NCBI GenBank assembly: GCA_900547465.1
Contig: URHJ01000010.1
Location: 1 to 38,933, forward strand
DNA length: 38,933 bases
Direction of reading: 5' to 3'
Source: an uncultured Mycoplasmatota bacterium
Lineage (GTDB): Bacteria; Bacillota_I; Bacilli_A; RF39; UBA660
How positions within the stretch are numbered: position 1 is the first letter of the stretch; each line of letters opens with the position of its first letter. Position numbers and translations under genes: made by a program. The notes beneath the pieces are model-generated. The model worked only from the letters and a program-made list of their open reading frames with translations. It did no database searches and was not told the origin of the DNA. Positions 1-7,924 of this stretch are shown here, piece after piece.

Positions 1-763
1 AGTTAAAATTAATTATATTTTTAAAGATGTAAATTAAATCTAGACTAAGTATTAAATTAGTAATTTCTATTATGACTGTTTCTTTAATTTTAATTTTTAT
101 ATCAAGTAATTTGTTGAAAATTATGTTTATAAATAAAGTTAATAAATATGATATCATCACATTTAGATACACGTTGTATTTAGAATAGAATAAACAGAAG
201 AAAAATAAATTTATGAAACTTAATATTACTCCTTGATAACCAAATGAGGAAATGTTTCTGAATTTATTTAACCAACTTGTATTATTGTCTTCTTCTATGT
301 ATTTTTCTATATTCTTAACAAATTTAGCATTATTTGATTTAAATTTAACAGGTTCTTTGGATTTCGCTTCTTCTATAATTTTTTTTAGTTTATTAAAGTC
401 ATCTAATTCTGTTATATATCCTAGTTTTTTAAATTCTTTAATAATTTGTTTTTGATGATCATTAGTATGTTCTCCATATTTCTTTAGTCTAGCTGCGGCG
501 ATTACTTTTTTATTATTTCTAATACCTAATAGAATGCTGCCTACACCTCCATGGGTAATTAGCAAATCACATTTTTTTACAAGTTTTTCTAATTCTTCCT
601 CGGAAACTAAATCAAATATTTTCATATTATCTGATTTGTATTTTGTATAGCCTGCTTGAACTATGACTTTTTCTTTTATATTTTTATTTTCTATCTCTTT
701 ATCTATTGCTTTTAATAGTCTATCAAAACTTTTGTCTTGGGTTCCTAATGTTACTAATATCAT
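1..763 (-). CDS. pssE: PssE/ALG13-like glycosyltransferase with polytopic C-terminal tail (partial, runs off left edge)
   Basis: Open frame read leftwards from ATG at 763 with no stop before base 2; 254 residues are visible and the C-terminus is outside the window. Residues 1-160 match the PssE/EpsF/ALG13 family: start MILVTLGTQ, then FDRL, VIVQAGYTKY, LLITHGGVGSI and KYGEHTNDHQKQI. In this family the ALG13-like subunit pairs with an ALG14-like membrane anchor to add a sugar to a polyprenyl-linked acceptor. The start overlaps the stop of the pssD-like gene by one base (TAATG), so the pair is translationally coupled. Unusually, residues from about 173 on are very hydrophobic, with segments near 175-192 and 198-217 and a third after 225, patterned like a GtrA membrane protein. 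Normal PssE ends near residue 160, so this looks like a fusion. The GT call is firm; the tail identity is tentative. Confidence 0.85.
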   Translation of the reverse strand, partial: MILVTLGTQDKSFDRLLKAIDKEIENKNIKEKVIVQAGYTKYKSDNMKIFDLVSEEELEKLVKKCDLLITHGGVGSILLGIRNNKKVIAAARLKKYGEHTNDHQKQIIKEFKKLGYITELDDFNKLKKIIEEAKSKEPVKFKSNNAKFVKNIEKYIEEDNNTSWLNKFRNISSFGYQGVILSFINLFFFCLFYSKYNVYLNVMISYLLTLFINIIFNKLLDIKIKIKETVIIEITNLILSLDLIYIFKNIINFN

Positions 764-1233
764 TAATAAATCCAACCCCCATCTATACTATCTTTATAAA
801 TTTTTGTCATACTTGGCCATTGAACAATAAATCTGTCTGCTACAGGGTATAACAATCTACCTGTAATTGTTTTTGTGTTTATATTAGCAAAAGTTTCAAT
901 ATATATTACTTTACTTCCAAATATTTTTCCAATTAAACACATAGGGCCAGCAGTATGTGCACCTGTTGTGATAATGTAATCAGGGTGAATTCTTAAATAT
1001 AAAAACAGACTCTTGAAGCAGTTATATATTAGCTTGAATGGATATGTTAGCATATGATCTTTTGTACCATATACTAAGAAATTAATTCTATCCTTATATT
1101 TGTTTTTCATTGAAATGTTTGATTTTGTTTTTTCAGTTATAATGTGGTAATCGTAGTCTTTAAACATCTTTTTTAACTGCATCATCTCTGATAAGTGACC
1201 TCCAGTTGATGATATGAATAACACCTTTTTCAT
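763..1233 (-). CDS. pssD: PssD/ALG14-like glycosyltransferase anchor subunit
   Basis: 156 residues, the usual length for PssD/Cps14F. It is the membrane-associated partner of the ALG13-like catalytic subunit encoded immediately downstream; together such pairs transfer the second sugar onto a lipid-linked precursor of surface polysaccharides. Diagnostic segments are the N-terminal MKKVLFISSTGGHLSEM, the central PDYIITTGAHTAGPMCLIG with the TGA loop, and IETFANINTKTITGRLLYPVADRFIVQWP near the C-terminus (motif positions about 108-140). The hydrophobic stretch around residues 65-90 probably associates with the membrane. The start lies 4 bases after the TGA of the upstream GT4 gene and its stop overlaps the PssE start. 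Confidence 0.9.
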   Translation of the reverse strand: MKKVLFISSTGGHLSEMMQLKKMFKDYDYHIITEKTKSNISMKNKYKDRINFLVYGTKDHMLTYPFKLIYNCFKSLFLYLRIHPDYIITTGAHTAGPMCLIGKIFGSKVIYIETFANINTKTITGRLLYPVADRFIVQWPSMTKIYKDSIDGGWIY

Positions 1234-1237
1234 AATA

Positions 1238-2377
1238 TCACTTCTTTTCTAGAATTTTTAACCATTTTCCTATTACTTCTTGTCCAGTAAATTTCTTAAT
1301 ACTCTTTCTGGCATTTTTTCCTATTGTTTTTCTAGTTTCGATATCAGCCATCAAATCTTCTACCTTTTTGATATAAGCTCTGACACTTCTATTTTTTATT
1401 AGATAACCATTATTAACGCTATCAATTAATTCTCTTGCTCCTTCTGCTGATGAGAATGCTATACAAGGTAATCCATGACTCATAGCTTCTATTAAAACAA
1501 TACCAAAGCTTTCTGTATATGATGTCATTAAATAGATAGATGATTTATTTAATATTTTATCTATATATTCTTTATTTTGAAATCCGTGTAATGTAACTTT
1601 ATCTTTTAAATTGTGTTCTTTGATATATGATTCTAAATTTTCTCTTTCAGGTCCATCACCAATAATATCTAAAGTCCAATCTGGATGTTTTTTTTCTAAA
1701 ATACTATAGATTTTCAACAAGTCTAGATAACCTTTTTCTTCTGATAATCTACCGACTGAAACTAATCTTTTTTCTTCTAGTTTTGCTAGTCGTGGTGGTA
1801 AGTGATCTAAGACATTTGGAATATATACACACTTACATTTGCTCTTTTTTTGTCTTAGTTCTTTTGTATAGTATTTTCTTAATGCATTTGATACTAAAAC
1901 TAGATAATCTAGTTTGGAAGCACATCTAGTTATTTCACCTGCATATTTTAAGTTATCATGATAATGATTATGTTCCCAACCAATTTTTATAACGTCTTTT
2001 CTACCATATTCACCTAACCAATCGTCGAATATATCTCTGGTAGCAATCATAGCATAACATTTTTTTGACATAATATAATGAACCATGGAACTTCTTCTTT
2101 TTGATAATACTTTTACTGACTTCAATCCTTCTTTTAAGATTTTAAGTGGATTCTTTTGTTTTAAAGCTTCTTTTAATTCTTTCTTATTTGGTTTTACTTT
2201 AGTTAGATATTTTATTTTTACTCTTGGATCTAGTTCAAAAACTGGTTTGTCATATAACTTATAGACACAAGCTATTTCTACTTCGTAATCCTCACATAAT
2301 AAATTAGCTAAAGCGGTTATTGACTTTTCTATTCCACCGTAACCTAAATGTAGAGATAAAATTGATATTTTCTTCAT
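1238..2377 (-). CDS. Glycosyltransferase family 4 (GT-B fold)
   Basis: 379 residues from ATG at 2377. A GTG nine bases upstream extends the frame, but that GTG is part of the ribosome binding site (AGGTG six bases before the ATG), so the ATG start is preferred. The N-terminal Rossmann half has the GYGGIEKSITALANLL donor/acceptor loop. The C-terminal half has VGRLSEEKGYLDLL, GDGPE and the retaining GT4 E-x7-E signature in ESFGIVLIEAMSHGLP. It is a cytoplasmic NDP-sugar-dependent transferase; donor and acceptor cannot be read from sequence. It ends in TGA, which shows TGA is a stop codon here, and is followed at once by pssD, so the three form one glycan-assembly operon continuing past the left edge. 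A -10 box (TATACT at 2395-2400) precedes it. Confidence 0.88.
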   Translation of the reverse strand: MKKISILSLHLGYGGIEKSITALANLLCEDYEVEIACVYKLYDKPVFELDPRVKIKYLTKVKPNKKELKEALKQKNPLKILKEGLKSVKVLSKRRSSMVHYIMSKKCYAMIATRDIFDDWLGEYGRKDVIKIGWEHNHYHDNLKYAGEITRCASKLDYLVLVSNALRKYYTKELRQKKSKCKCVYIPNVLDHLPPRLAKLEEKRLVSVGRLSEEKGYLDLLKIYSILEKKHPDWTLDIIGDGPERENLESYIKEHNLKDKVTLHGFQNKEYIDKILNKSSIYLMTSYTESFGIVLIEAMSHGLPCIAFSSAEGARELIDSVNNGYLIKNRSVRAYIKKVEDLMADIETRKTIGKNARKSIKKFTGQEVIGKWLKILEKK

Positions 2378-2394
2378 GTTAATCACCTATAATT

Positions 2395-2400
2395 AGTATA
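2395..2400 (-). promoter_or_regulatory. Candidate -10 box for the GT4-pssD-pssE operon
   Basis: TATACT on the minus strand about 18 bases upstream of the GT4 start codon. No convincing -35 hexamer is seen at 16-18 bases, so this is only a likely -10. Confidence 0.35.
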
Positions 2401-2490
2401 TCATGAACCATTGAAATTTAATAGTTTATGTTAAATAATTTATTTTATTTGAAGTTTGAATTTTTGATTTAGTTTCTTACTGTTTTATTT

Positions 2491-3987
2491 TTACTTTCTA
2501 TATTTTTTAACATCATTATTCACTTGTCTTTTTCTTACACGTTCTATTTCATATTCTCTTTCTTCTAAAATTCTTTTTATTTCTTCTAAATCTGATATTA
2601 AAGACTGATACTCAATTGCATTAAAAGATGAAAACTTTGTTTTTATTTCAGAAATTAAGGCATCTATTTGTTGATAGCTTTTATTAATAAGGATTGAAAC
2701 ATTGCTTATCTCATTAGGATCATTTTCTATAGCTTTTGTATATTCAATTCTTGTAAGGCGTTTTCGTCTTCTTCTAACTTTTTTATTTCTTAGAATATTT
2801 CTCATGTTATATATGCTTGCTAAAACTGTAACAGTTATTAATTTTGCATTTCTAACAGTTGGTTTTACGAGACTTCTTTTGGTTATCATTCTTTTTAGAG
2901 ATTCACATTGTTTTTTTATAGCGGCAATTCTAAGTTTATAGTTTTCTATTTCTGATCTAGTCTTTGCTTCCTCTCTTTCCTCTTCTATTTTTATATGTTC
3001 TTGTTGATCTAGGAATTTATCATATTCTTTTTTTTCATCATCAAATGAAAAATTATCTGTTTCTTCTGGTGCTTCTTCTATAATTTTTTCTTCTTCTGGA
3101 CACTTTGAAGTAGTGTTGATATTATATGAAGTAGTTTCTGTTTCATTATTAATAATTTCTTCGGAATCTAAATCTTTTTGTTTTTCTGATACTAATCTCT
3201 TTATTTTTGCTTTTTCTTCTTCTAATTGTTCTATTTTCATAGATATATCTCTGTATAATTCACTATTTTTTATTTCAGCTACTAATCGTCCATCATCAAA
3301 TTCTTTTGTGTAGCTGTCTACTAAATAGTTTATATAATTATCATCATAAAGATTTCCATCAACTTTTATTTTTTGTTCTAAATCATTTAATTTGCTTAGA
3401 ACTATATTTATCTTTTTGTATATCTCATCGGCTTTTTCATAATAGATATCAGTACCAACAGATAATGGAATTGAGGCCGCTAAGAGTTTTATTTCAACTC
3501 TTTTCTCTTTTAACTTTTCTTCATAATGTTTGATAAGTTTTTTATCTTTTACATTTTCAAGTTCTTTGTCTTCTAGTTTTTCATTTTCTTTTTCTTTATA
3601 GTAAGTAGGATCTGGAATAGTATAGAAATCATTAGTGTTATTATAAGTAATGTTAGAATTCTTTTCATTATTTGCTATCTTTTCTTCTATGACTTCTTTA
3701 TCCTCTATATCTTTATTATTATCTGTTGCCGTTAAATCTTTCTTTTTTGGAGTAATTAGATTATCTATAGTATTGGCAGTTGATTTGAAAATAGCTCCTA
3801 CTATGATAAGTGGTACTGTCTTTATAAAGGTTATTATTTGTAATTGCCTTACTTTTTTTTCTAATTTCTTTAACTCTTCATCATTTTTCTCATTAATCTC
3901 TTCTAATTTTTTCTTTTGTTTTTTTGTTAGAATAATAATTCTTTTTCTATCTCTTTGTAATGATTTTATACCCCTATTGTTATCCAT
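2491..3987 (-). CDS. Large coiled-coil protein with membrane segment, unknown function
   Basis: 498 residues; not recognised. The start is supported by AGGTGAT upstream of ATG at 3987. Visible architecture: a basic, Lys/Glu-rich coiled coil at about 20-50; a hydrophobic segment at about 51-67 that could span the membrane; a low-complexity charged linker; further long Glu/Lys heptad-rich coiled coils at roughly 120-160, 235-275 and 310-380; a second, weaker hydrophobic stretch near 380-396 followed by an Arg/Lys cluster (RRRRKR); and a last coiled coil from about 420. It stands between the glycosyltransferase operon and a divergently transcribed gene. The composition suggests a structural or scaffold protein at the inner membrane, but there is no domain evidence for that. 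Confidence 0.75.
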   Translation of the reverse strand: MDNNRGIKSLQRDRKRIIILTKKQKKKLEEINEKNDEELKKLEKKVRQLQIITFIKTVPLIIVGAIFKSTANTIDNLITPKKKDLTATDNNKDIEDKEVIEEKIANNEKNSNITYNNTNDFYTIPDPTYYKEKENEKLEDKELENVKDKKLIKHYEEKLKEKRVEIKLLAASIPLSVGTDIYYEKADEIYKKINIVLSKLNDLEQKIKVDGNLYDDNYINYLVDSYTKEFDDGRLVAEIKNSELYRDISMKIEQLEEEKAKIKRLVSEKQKDLDSEEIINNETETTSYNINTTSKCPEEEKIIEEAPEETDNFSFDDEKKEYDKFLDQQEHIKIEEEREEAKTRSEIENYKLRIAAIKKQCESLKRMITKRSLVKPTVRNAKLITVTVLASIYNMRNILRNKKVRRRRKRLTRIEYTKAIENDPNEISNVSILINKSYQQIDALISEIKTKFSSFNAIEYQSLISDLEEIKRILEEREYEIERVRKRQVNNDVKKYRK

Positions 3988-4005
3988 TTATATCACCTAT
4001 TATGT

Positions 4006-4011
4006 ATTATA
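4006..4011 (-). promoter_or_regulatory. Candidate -10 box for the coiled-coil gene
   Basis: TATAAT on the minus strand, about 20 bases upstream of the start at 3987; a poor -35 (TTCCAA) lies 17 bases further upstream at 4029-4034. Confidence 0.45.
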
Positions 4012-4085
4012 ACATTTACATTTATCTTTTGGAATTGTATTTTATAAATAGAATATTTATCTAACATAATTATCATATATTATGA

Positions 4086-4091
4086 TATAAT
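4086..4091 (+). promoter_or_regulatory. -10 box for the orphan gene at 4134
   Basis: Perfect TATAAT 43 bases before the start codon, within a region divergent with the promoter of the coiled-coil gene. The -35 region is weak (AACATA at 17 bases). Confidence 0.5.
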
Positions 4092-4102
4092 GATATTAGA
4101 AT

Positions 4103-4120
4103 AAAGTAGATTTCTACTTT
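4103..4120 (+). repeat. Inverted repeat between promoter and ribosome binding site
   Basis: AAAGTAGA-TT-TCTACTTT: two perfect 8-base arms with a 2-base centre. It lies just downstream of the -10 box and just before the GGAGGG ribosome binding site at 4125-4130, a position suited to an operator or a 5'-UTR hairpin. Confidence 0.5.
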
Positions 4121-4133
4121 AGATGGAGGGTTT

Positions 4134-4655
4134 ATGGAAAAAGTTGTGTGTTTCTTTTTTGGAAACAGTAGTAATTTTAGGTTTAGTGATAATACATCGT
4201 TTGAGGAATACAAAGAATTTAATGAAAAATTGTTAGAATTAAAGGAGAAGAATAACGCTGATAGTTTAGTTTTTTCGTTAGTTACTAATGATAGTTATGA
4301 AGATGTTAGAGATACTAAATATTTATTGAAAGAATTCTTTGATCCATCTATTAAATTTGGAAGAAATTTTTTTGAAGATGGTTATATTGAAAATTGGTCT
4401 GTTGGACTTCAGTTTGGAGGTAAAAGTGGTAGCGTAATAGATTATCTCGCTAAAGCTAATTCAGAGTATGAAATAGAACATATTTATTATTTTGATGATT
4501 CTGATGTATCTAGGGAAATTGTTTCTTATTTCATTACAGATGCTAAACTAGATGACTATTATACTTACGTGTCATTAGAAAATGTTGATACATTAAAAGA
4601 CACTAACAAATTACTTAGTTCTGTAATTGGTAGTAAGGAAATGGTAAAAAAATAA
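4134..4655 (+). CDS. Hypothetical protein
   Basis: 173 residues; not recognised. ATG is preceded by GGAGGG four bases upstream. The protein is acidic and soluble-looking, with no signal peptide or membrane segment. It has alternating hydrophobic strands and helices (KVVCFFFGNSS at the N-terminus; IEHIYYFDDSDVSREIVSYFI around residues 113-133) that suggest a small alpha/beta fold, perhaps Rossmann- or HAD-like, but no catalytic motif is certain. It is a monocistronic plus-strand gene with its own promoter and a bidirectional terminator, sitting alone between minus-strand genes. Confidence 0.75.
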   Translation: MEKVVCFFFGNSSNFRFSDNTSFEEYKEFNEKLLELKEKNNADSLVFSLVTNDSYEDVRDTKYLLKEFFDPSIKFGRNFFEDGYIENWSVGLQFGGKSGSVIDYLAKANSEYEIEHIYYFDDSDVSREIVSYFITDAKLDDYYTYVSLENVDTLKDTNKLLSSVIGSKEMVKK

Positions 4656-4675
4656 AAAGCGATTAGCTTTTTTTA
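4654..4675. terminator. Bidirectional terminator
   Basis: AAAGC-GATTA-GCTTT hairpin flanked by A-run and T-run, between the convergent gene ends at 4655 and 4673; it can work on both strands. Confidence 0.7.
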
Positions 4676-5518
4676 TTTGATTAAAAATACTCCTATTATT
4701 ATAAATATACTGGCAATTATTTTTCTTAGTAAGTTATCTCTTTCCTTGAAAAAAACATACGCAACAATTACATTTAACATAACACTAAGACTACATAGAG
4801 GGGCAATCTTTGTTACTTCTCCAAATCGATACGATAGAAGTTTGGAAAACATCATAACTGACCAAAGTATACCAGTTAATAGTATTAATCTACTTTTATT
4901 AATTTTGTATTCATATCTTAAATCTGTAAATTTAATCTTTTCAACCAAACTATTTATAAGGGCTGGAATTAGTAAAGTTAGGGAAATATAGATTGCTAAA
5001 TTAAAATTAGTTGATGTAGAAACATCTAAAAATAATGCTATCCCCATAGCTATATTCGCAACTACTCCAATAATTATATATTTTTTATTTTTCCAACTAT
5101 CTTTTCTGTAAAAGATAAAAATGTTGCTTCCTATTAAAAGAATGGCTCCTAACAATTTTTCTATTGTTAATTTTTCCTTGAATGATATAAATCCCATTAC
5201 TAACATAAAAACATTGGAAAGTTGTTTTAAGATTCCATAAGTAGATGCTTCTAAACCACTTCTAGAAATTGTTGCTAACCTATCTTGAATTGTATAAAAA
5301 ATTGTTGCTAGGAAAAATAGTAAAAAAATCCTTATATCACTAGGAAATTTGATTTCAAAAAATGGAATTAATAATAAACTTAATATTCCAGCAATAGTTT
5401 CAACTAAAACAGTTAGAGAACCGGCTTTATCCATATTTTTGGCTATTAATTTATAACTCTCATTAAACATAGTGGAACTAACTATATAAATAGTTAAGAA
5501 TAAATATGATAAATTCAT
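4673..5518 (-). CDS. DMT-superfamily (EamA-like) transporter
   Basis: 281 residues with about ten hydrophobic helices in two similar halves, the standard EamA/DMT layout and length. Family-like features are the helix-loop with FKEKLTIEKLLGAILLIGSNIFI at the end of the first half (about residues 112-134) and the equivalent FFKERDNLLRKIIASIFIIIGVFLI at the C-terminus (about 257-280). These internal repeats of the F-K/R-E-K motif are typical of drug/metabolite exporters. Substrate unknown. The start has AGGTGAT eight bases upstream. It has a single-gene layout with a terminator shared with the convergent orphan gene. Confidence 0.85.
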   Translation of the reverse strand: MNLSYLFLTIYIVSSTMFNESYKLIAKNMDKAGSLTVLVETIAGILSLLLIPFFEIKFPSDIRIFLLFFLATIFYTIQDRLATISRSGLEASTYGILKQLSNVFMLVMGFISFKEKLTIEKLLGAILLIGSNIFIFYRKDSWKNKKYIIIGVVANIAMGIALFLDVSTSTNFNLAIYISLTLLIPALINSLVEKIKFTDLRYEYKINKSRLILLTGILWSVMMFSKLLSYRFGEVTKIAPLCSLSVMLNVIVAYVFFKERDNLLRKIIASIFIIIGVFLIK

Positions 5519-5566
5519 ATCTACATCACCTTTATTTATTATATGTAATTTTATAGATATGGATTT

Positions 5567-5596
5567 AAAAAAGAGAATCTCTAGTTAGAGACTCTT
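5567..5596 (-). terminator. Terminator of the cotJB-cotJC operon
   Basis: Minus-strand hairpin AGAGTCTCT-AACT-AGAGATTCTCT (two bulged Ts) followed by a run of Ts, directly after the cotJC stop codon. Confidence 0.75.
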
Positions 5597-6250
5597 CTAT
5601 ATCATTTGATCATAAGTATTTAGAAATTGATTTATATTATTTAGTCCTTGACCTACATTGGTAATAAAATTTGATTCATTTTGTGAGTTGTTTTTTTTCA
5701 TTTTTTCTTGGTAATATTCAAATAATTCTTTAAATCTGGCATAATGAACAATTTCTCTTTGACGTAACCATAATAGTGGTCCTACTACATCAGGATCATT
5801 TGTCATGTCTATTAAATTTTCATAAACAGCACGTGCCTTTTGTTCAGCTGCCATATCTTCTGATAAGTCTGCTAAAACGTCTCCTGTTGTTGCGAAATAA
5901 GTAACAGTAAAAGGTACTCCACTTGCATCTGTTGGGAAAATGCCCATTCCATGTTCAGCAAAGTTAGCTCCTAAGCCAGCTTCTATTAATTCATCTACAG
6001 TTGCATCTTTTGTTAATTGATAAATCATTGTTTGTAACATTTCAACATGACCTAATTCTTCTGTACCAATATCTGTTAGTAGAGCTTTACCTTTATTATC
6101 TGGCATTGTATATCTTTGATTTAAGTATCTAAGAGCTGCTCCTAATTCTCCATTGGCACCACCATATTGTGTAACTAAGTACTTAGCCATTTTTAAATCT
6201 TTATTTTTAATATTAATTGGATATTGTAATCTTTTTTGATATGACCACAT
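5597..6250 (-). CDS. cotJC: Spore coat protein CotJC, manganese-catalase family
   Basis: 217 residues from ATG at 6250, giving the typical CotJC N-terminus MWSYQKRLQYP; an AGGAGG lies nine bases upstream. The frame is open further upstream, but that part lies inside cotJB and is not translated. The ferritin-like di-manganese catalase fold is shown by ligand motifs: GELGA (E35), GTEELGHVEM (E64/E65, H68), AEQKAR (E136) and REIVHYARF (H169). CotJC sits in the inner coat of spores; Bacillus subtilis cotJ is sigma-E dependent (established). The start overlaps the cotJB stop by one base (TAATG). This is firm evidence that the organism, or its recent ancestor, sporulates. Confidence 0.95.
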   Translation of the reverse strand: MWSYQKRLQYPINIKNKDLKMAKYLVTQYGGANGELGAALRYLNQRYTMPDNKGKALLTDIGTEELGHVEMLQTMIYQLTKDATVDELIEAGLGANFAEHGMGIFPTDASGVPFTVTYFATTGDVLADLSEDMAAEQKARAVYENLIDMTNDPDVVGPLLWLRQREIVHYARFKELFEYYQEKMKKNNSQNESNFITNVGQGLNNINQFLNTYDQMI

Positions 6251-6678
6251 TATACATTTCCTCCTTCCCAAGGAAATGAATCCTCTTCCCATAAAAAGCT
6301 ATTAGACATAGTGTCACTAGATACTGTTAAAGGGCCATAAGAGTCCTCATATTTCATGATTAATTCATTGGATTTTTTTCTATAATCATTAAATAAAGCA
6401 AGCATAGTTGTATCTTCTGGATGAAGATCTAAGTATAGATTTAATTCGTGAGCGGCAAAAGCATATCTTGATAGCTCTAAATATAATTTTCCTTGTTCTG
6501 TGTTAGTACTTAAACTAACTGGTTCATAATTTTTATAACCCTCATATAAGTTAGTAAACAAATTTCCTTTGTTGTATCCTTCTTCAGGTGTATATAAATG
6601 AGGTTGATTATTTCTTAATACATCAGGTGTAGTATTTTTGAAGTAGTCTTTTTCTAAATAGTCTTGATAATTATACAT
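6250..6678 (-). CDS. cotJB: Spore coat protein CotJB with CotJA-like N-terminal segment
   Basis: 142 residues. The C-terminal ~85 residues are CotJB: LSRYAFAAHELNLYLDLHPED, then LFNDYRKKSNELIMKYEDSYGPLT and a tryptophan-rich end with WEEDSFPWE. CotJB alone is about 80-90 residues. The extra N-terminal ~55 residues contain YTPEEGYNKGNLFTNLYEGY, which resembles the CotJA core (Tyr, Glu-Glu, Gly-x-Phe, Leu). This suggests CotJA and CotJB are joined in one chain, and no separate cotJA is present upstream. A strong AGGAGG precedes the start. It is translationally coupled to cotJC. Confidence 0.9.
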   Translation of the reverse strand: MYNYQDYLEKDYFKNTTPDVLRNNQPHLYTPEEGYNKGNLFTNLYEGYKNYEPVSLSTNTEQGKLYLELSRYAFAAHELNLYLDLHPEDTTMLALFNDYRKKSNELIMKYEDSYGPLTVSSDTMSNSFLWEEDSFPWEGGNV

Positions 6679-6717
6679 ATTTTCCTCCTTCTCTTTAATC
6701 TATTCTTTTAGGAAATT

Positions 6718-6744
6718 CGTGTATGGTCAAATAACTAAATATGT
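6718..6744 (-). promoter_or_regulatory. Possible sigma-E-type sporulation promoter for cotJB-cotJC
   Basis: Minus strand ACATATT (6738-6744), a 12-base spacer, then CATACACG (6718-6725), about 40 bases upstream of cotJB. These resemble the sigma-E elements (ATATT and CATACA), though the spacing is about two bases shorter than usual. It is consistent with known sigma-E control of cotJ, but weak alone. Confidence 0.35.
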
Positions 6745-6753
6745 AAAAAAGAC

Positions 6754-6782
6754 TTGATTTTTTATTAGTTATGTATTAAACT
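6754..6782 (+). promoter_or_regulatory. Candidate promoter of tRNA-His
   Basis: TTGATT (6754-6759), 17-base spacer, TAAACT (6777-6782), 20 bases before the tRNA. The -35 is good and the -10 is weak. Confidence 0.4.
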
Positions 6783-6802
6783 ATAAGAGTCTTAATTGAC
6801 AT

Positions 6803-6879
6803 GGCGTCATTGGTGAAGTGGTTAACACGCTGGTTTGTGGCACCAGTATGCAAGAGTTCGATTCTCTTATGACGCCCCA
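6803..6879 (+). tRNA. tRNA-His (GTG anticodon)
   Basis: Complete cloverleaf. G-1 (6803) pairs with C73 (6876), which is the histidine identity feature. The acceptor stem is GCGTCAT/ATGACGC, and the D-stem is GTG/CAC. The anticodon stem CTGGT/ACCAG encloses a loop with anticodon GTG at 6837-6839. The T-arm is AAGAG-TTCGATT-CTCTT. The CCA end is encoded (6877-6879). Confidence 0.97.
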
Positions 6880-6890
6880 TTTTTGAAGTT

Positions 6891-6930
6891 AACTTATGGA
6901 CTTAATTCTCCATAAGTTTTTATTTTATTT
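6891..6930 (+). terminator. Terminator of tRNA-His
   Basis: Perfect 10-base stem AACTTATGGA/TCCATAAGTT with an 8-base loop, followed by a T-rich tail. From here to the pseudogene at 7126 I see no gene. Confidence 0.85.
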
Positions 6931-7125
6931 TATAGAAATAATATTAAAAATAGTGATAATTTATGAGAGTGATTTTATCCTCTTTTTATCCTTTTTGAAA
7001 ATAACTTTATAAAATGTCCACAGATTACGTTTATTTCAATTTGTTATATATAAGTCTAGTATTAATATATGTGATTATTTTAAACATTTTTTGTAGCTTG
7101 TTTAAATAAATACTATATATTAATT

Positions 7126-7844
7126 TTATTTATTCAATTCAAAATTTTTCTTTTCTTCTTCAACAGCACTAATTAATTCCTGTTCAGTTGGCATATGTAG
7201 TTTATATTCTAATGAAAATATTGTTTTATTATCTTCTGGTAAGGTATATTTTACAATAGTTTCATTTTTATTTGTTGATAATAGTATACCTATAGTTTCA
7301 TTTTCATCTTCTTTTTTTATTTTTCTATCATAGTAATTAACATACATTTGCATTTGCCCAATATCTTGATGTGTAACTTTACCTATTTTTAAATCAATTA
7401 TAACAAAGAATTTTTTTGTCTTTGTAATTCTCTAACACTCCAATTTGAATTTATGGCTTCTTTTATATAAAATTCTCTTTTAGGTTCTTCATTAATTTTA
7501 ATTAGCTCTAAATAATGTGACCAACTTAATTGCGACGACACTGTTGTCGCAATTGGAAAACAAATATAAAAATTTCTCATTCTTTCTAAATTTTTCTTGG
7601 AAAATCCTCTTCCGAATTCATTAGTTAGCCTTTGAGATAATTTATTAACAACAGCGTCACCACAATCTGCTCTTTCGTTACCCTGTTGAATTTTCATTAT
7701 TATTCTACCTATATTCCAATACAAATGAAGCATCTCTGTATTAATAGTATTATAAATATTATTCCTACTATTGATAATCAAGTCTTTTATATTATCAAAA
7801 ATAGAGTTAAGTCCACTATCATCTTTTATCAATTTATTGTCCAT
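7126..7844 (-). pseudogene. Decayed YhcG/DUF1016-type PD-(D/E)XK nuclease
   Basis: Two pieces of one gene family survive. The N-terminal piece (7398-7844, 148 residues) is the DUF1016 N-terminal helical domain: YWNIGRIIMKIQ, LSQRLTNEFGRGFSKKNLERMRNFY, LSWSHYLELIKI, EFYIKEAINSNWSVRELQRQ. It runs in another frame straight into the C-terminal nuclease core: FFVIIDLKIGKVTHQDIGQM, then YVNYYDRKIKKEDENETIGILL (7126 to about 7425). The intervening part of the normal ~340-residue protein, including the first part of the nuclease domain, is missing, and the join lies in an A-run that shifts the frame. Intact homologues often accompany restriction systems; none is here. A deletion relic. Confidence 0.85.
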
Positions 7845-7924
7845 GTACTCCTCCCAGATTCTTTATATTTGTATAGTACAGATGTAGGAACACTCAATTA
7901 CTACAAATTTTTAAAAATTTAGTA

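Noticed and set aside
252..455. Plus-strand 67-residue ORF
   Set aside because: It is antisense to the PssE-like gene, which is open through the window edge; no ribosome binding site.
1238..2386. GTG start at 2386 for the GT4 gene, and similar upstream starts at 16300, 18803, 30540 and 34486
   Set aside because: The upstream codons overlap the AGGTG or AGGAG ribosome binding site of a well-placed downstream ATG, so the ATG is preferred.
5597..6292. Extended CotJC starting at 6292
   Set aside because: The extra 14 residues lie inside cotJB and lack family similarity; ATG at 6250 has AGGAGG and gives the usual CotJC start.
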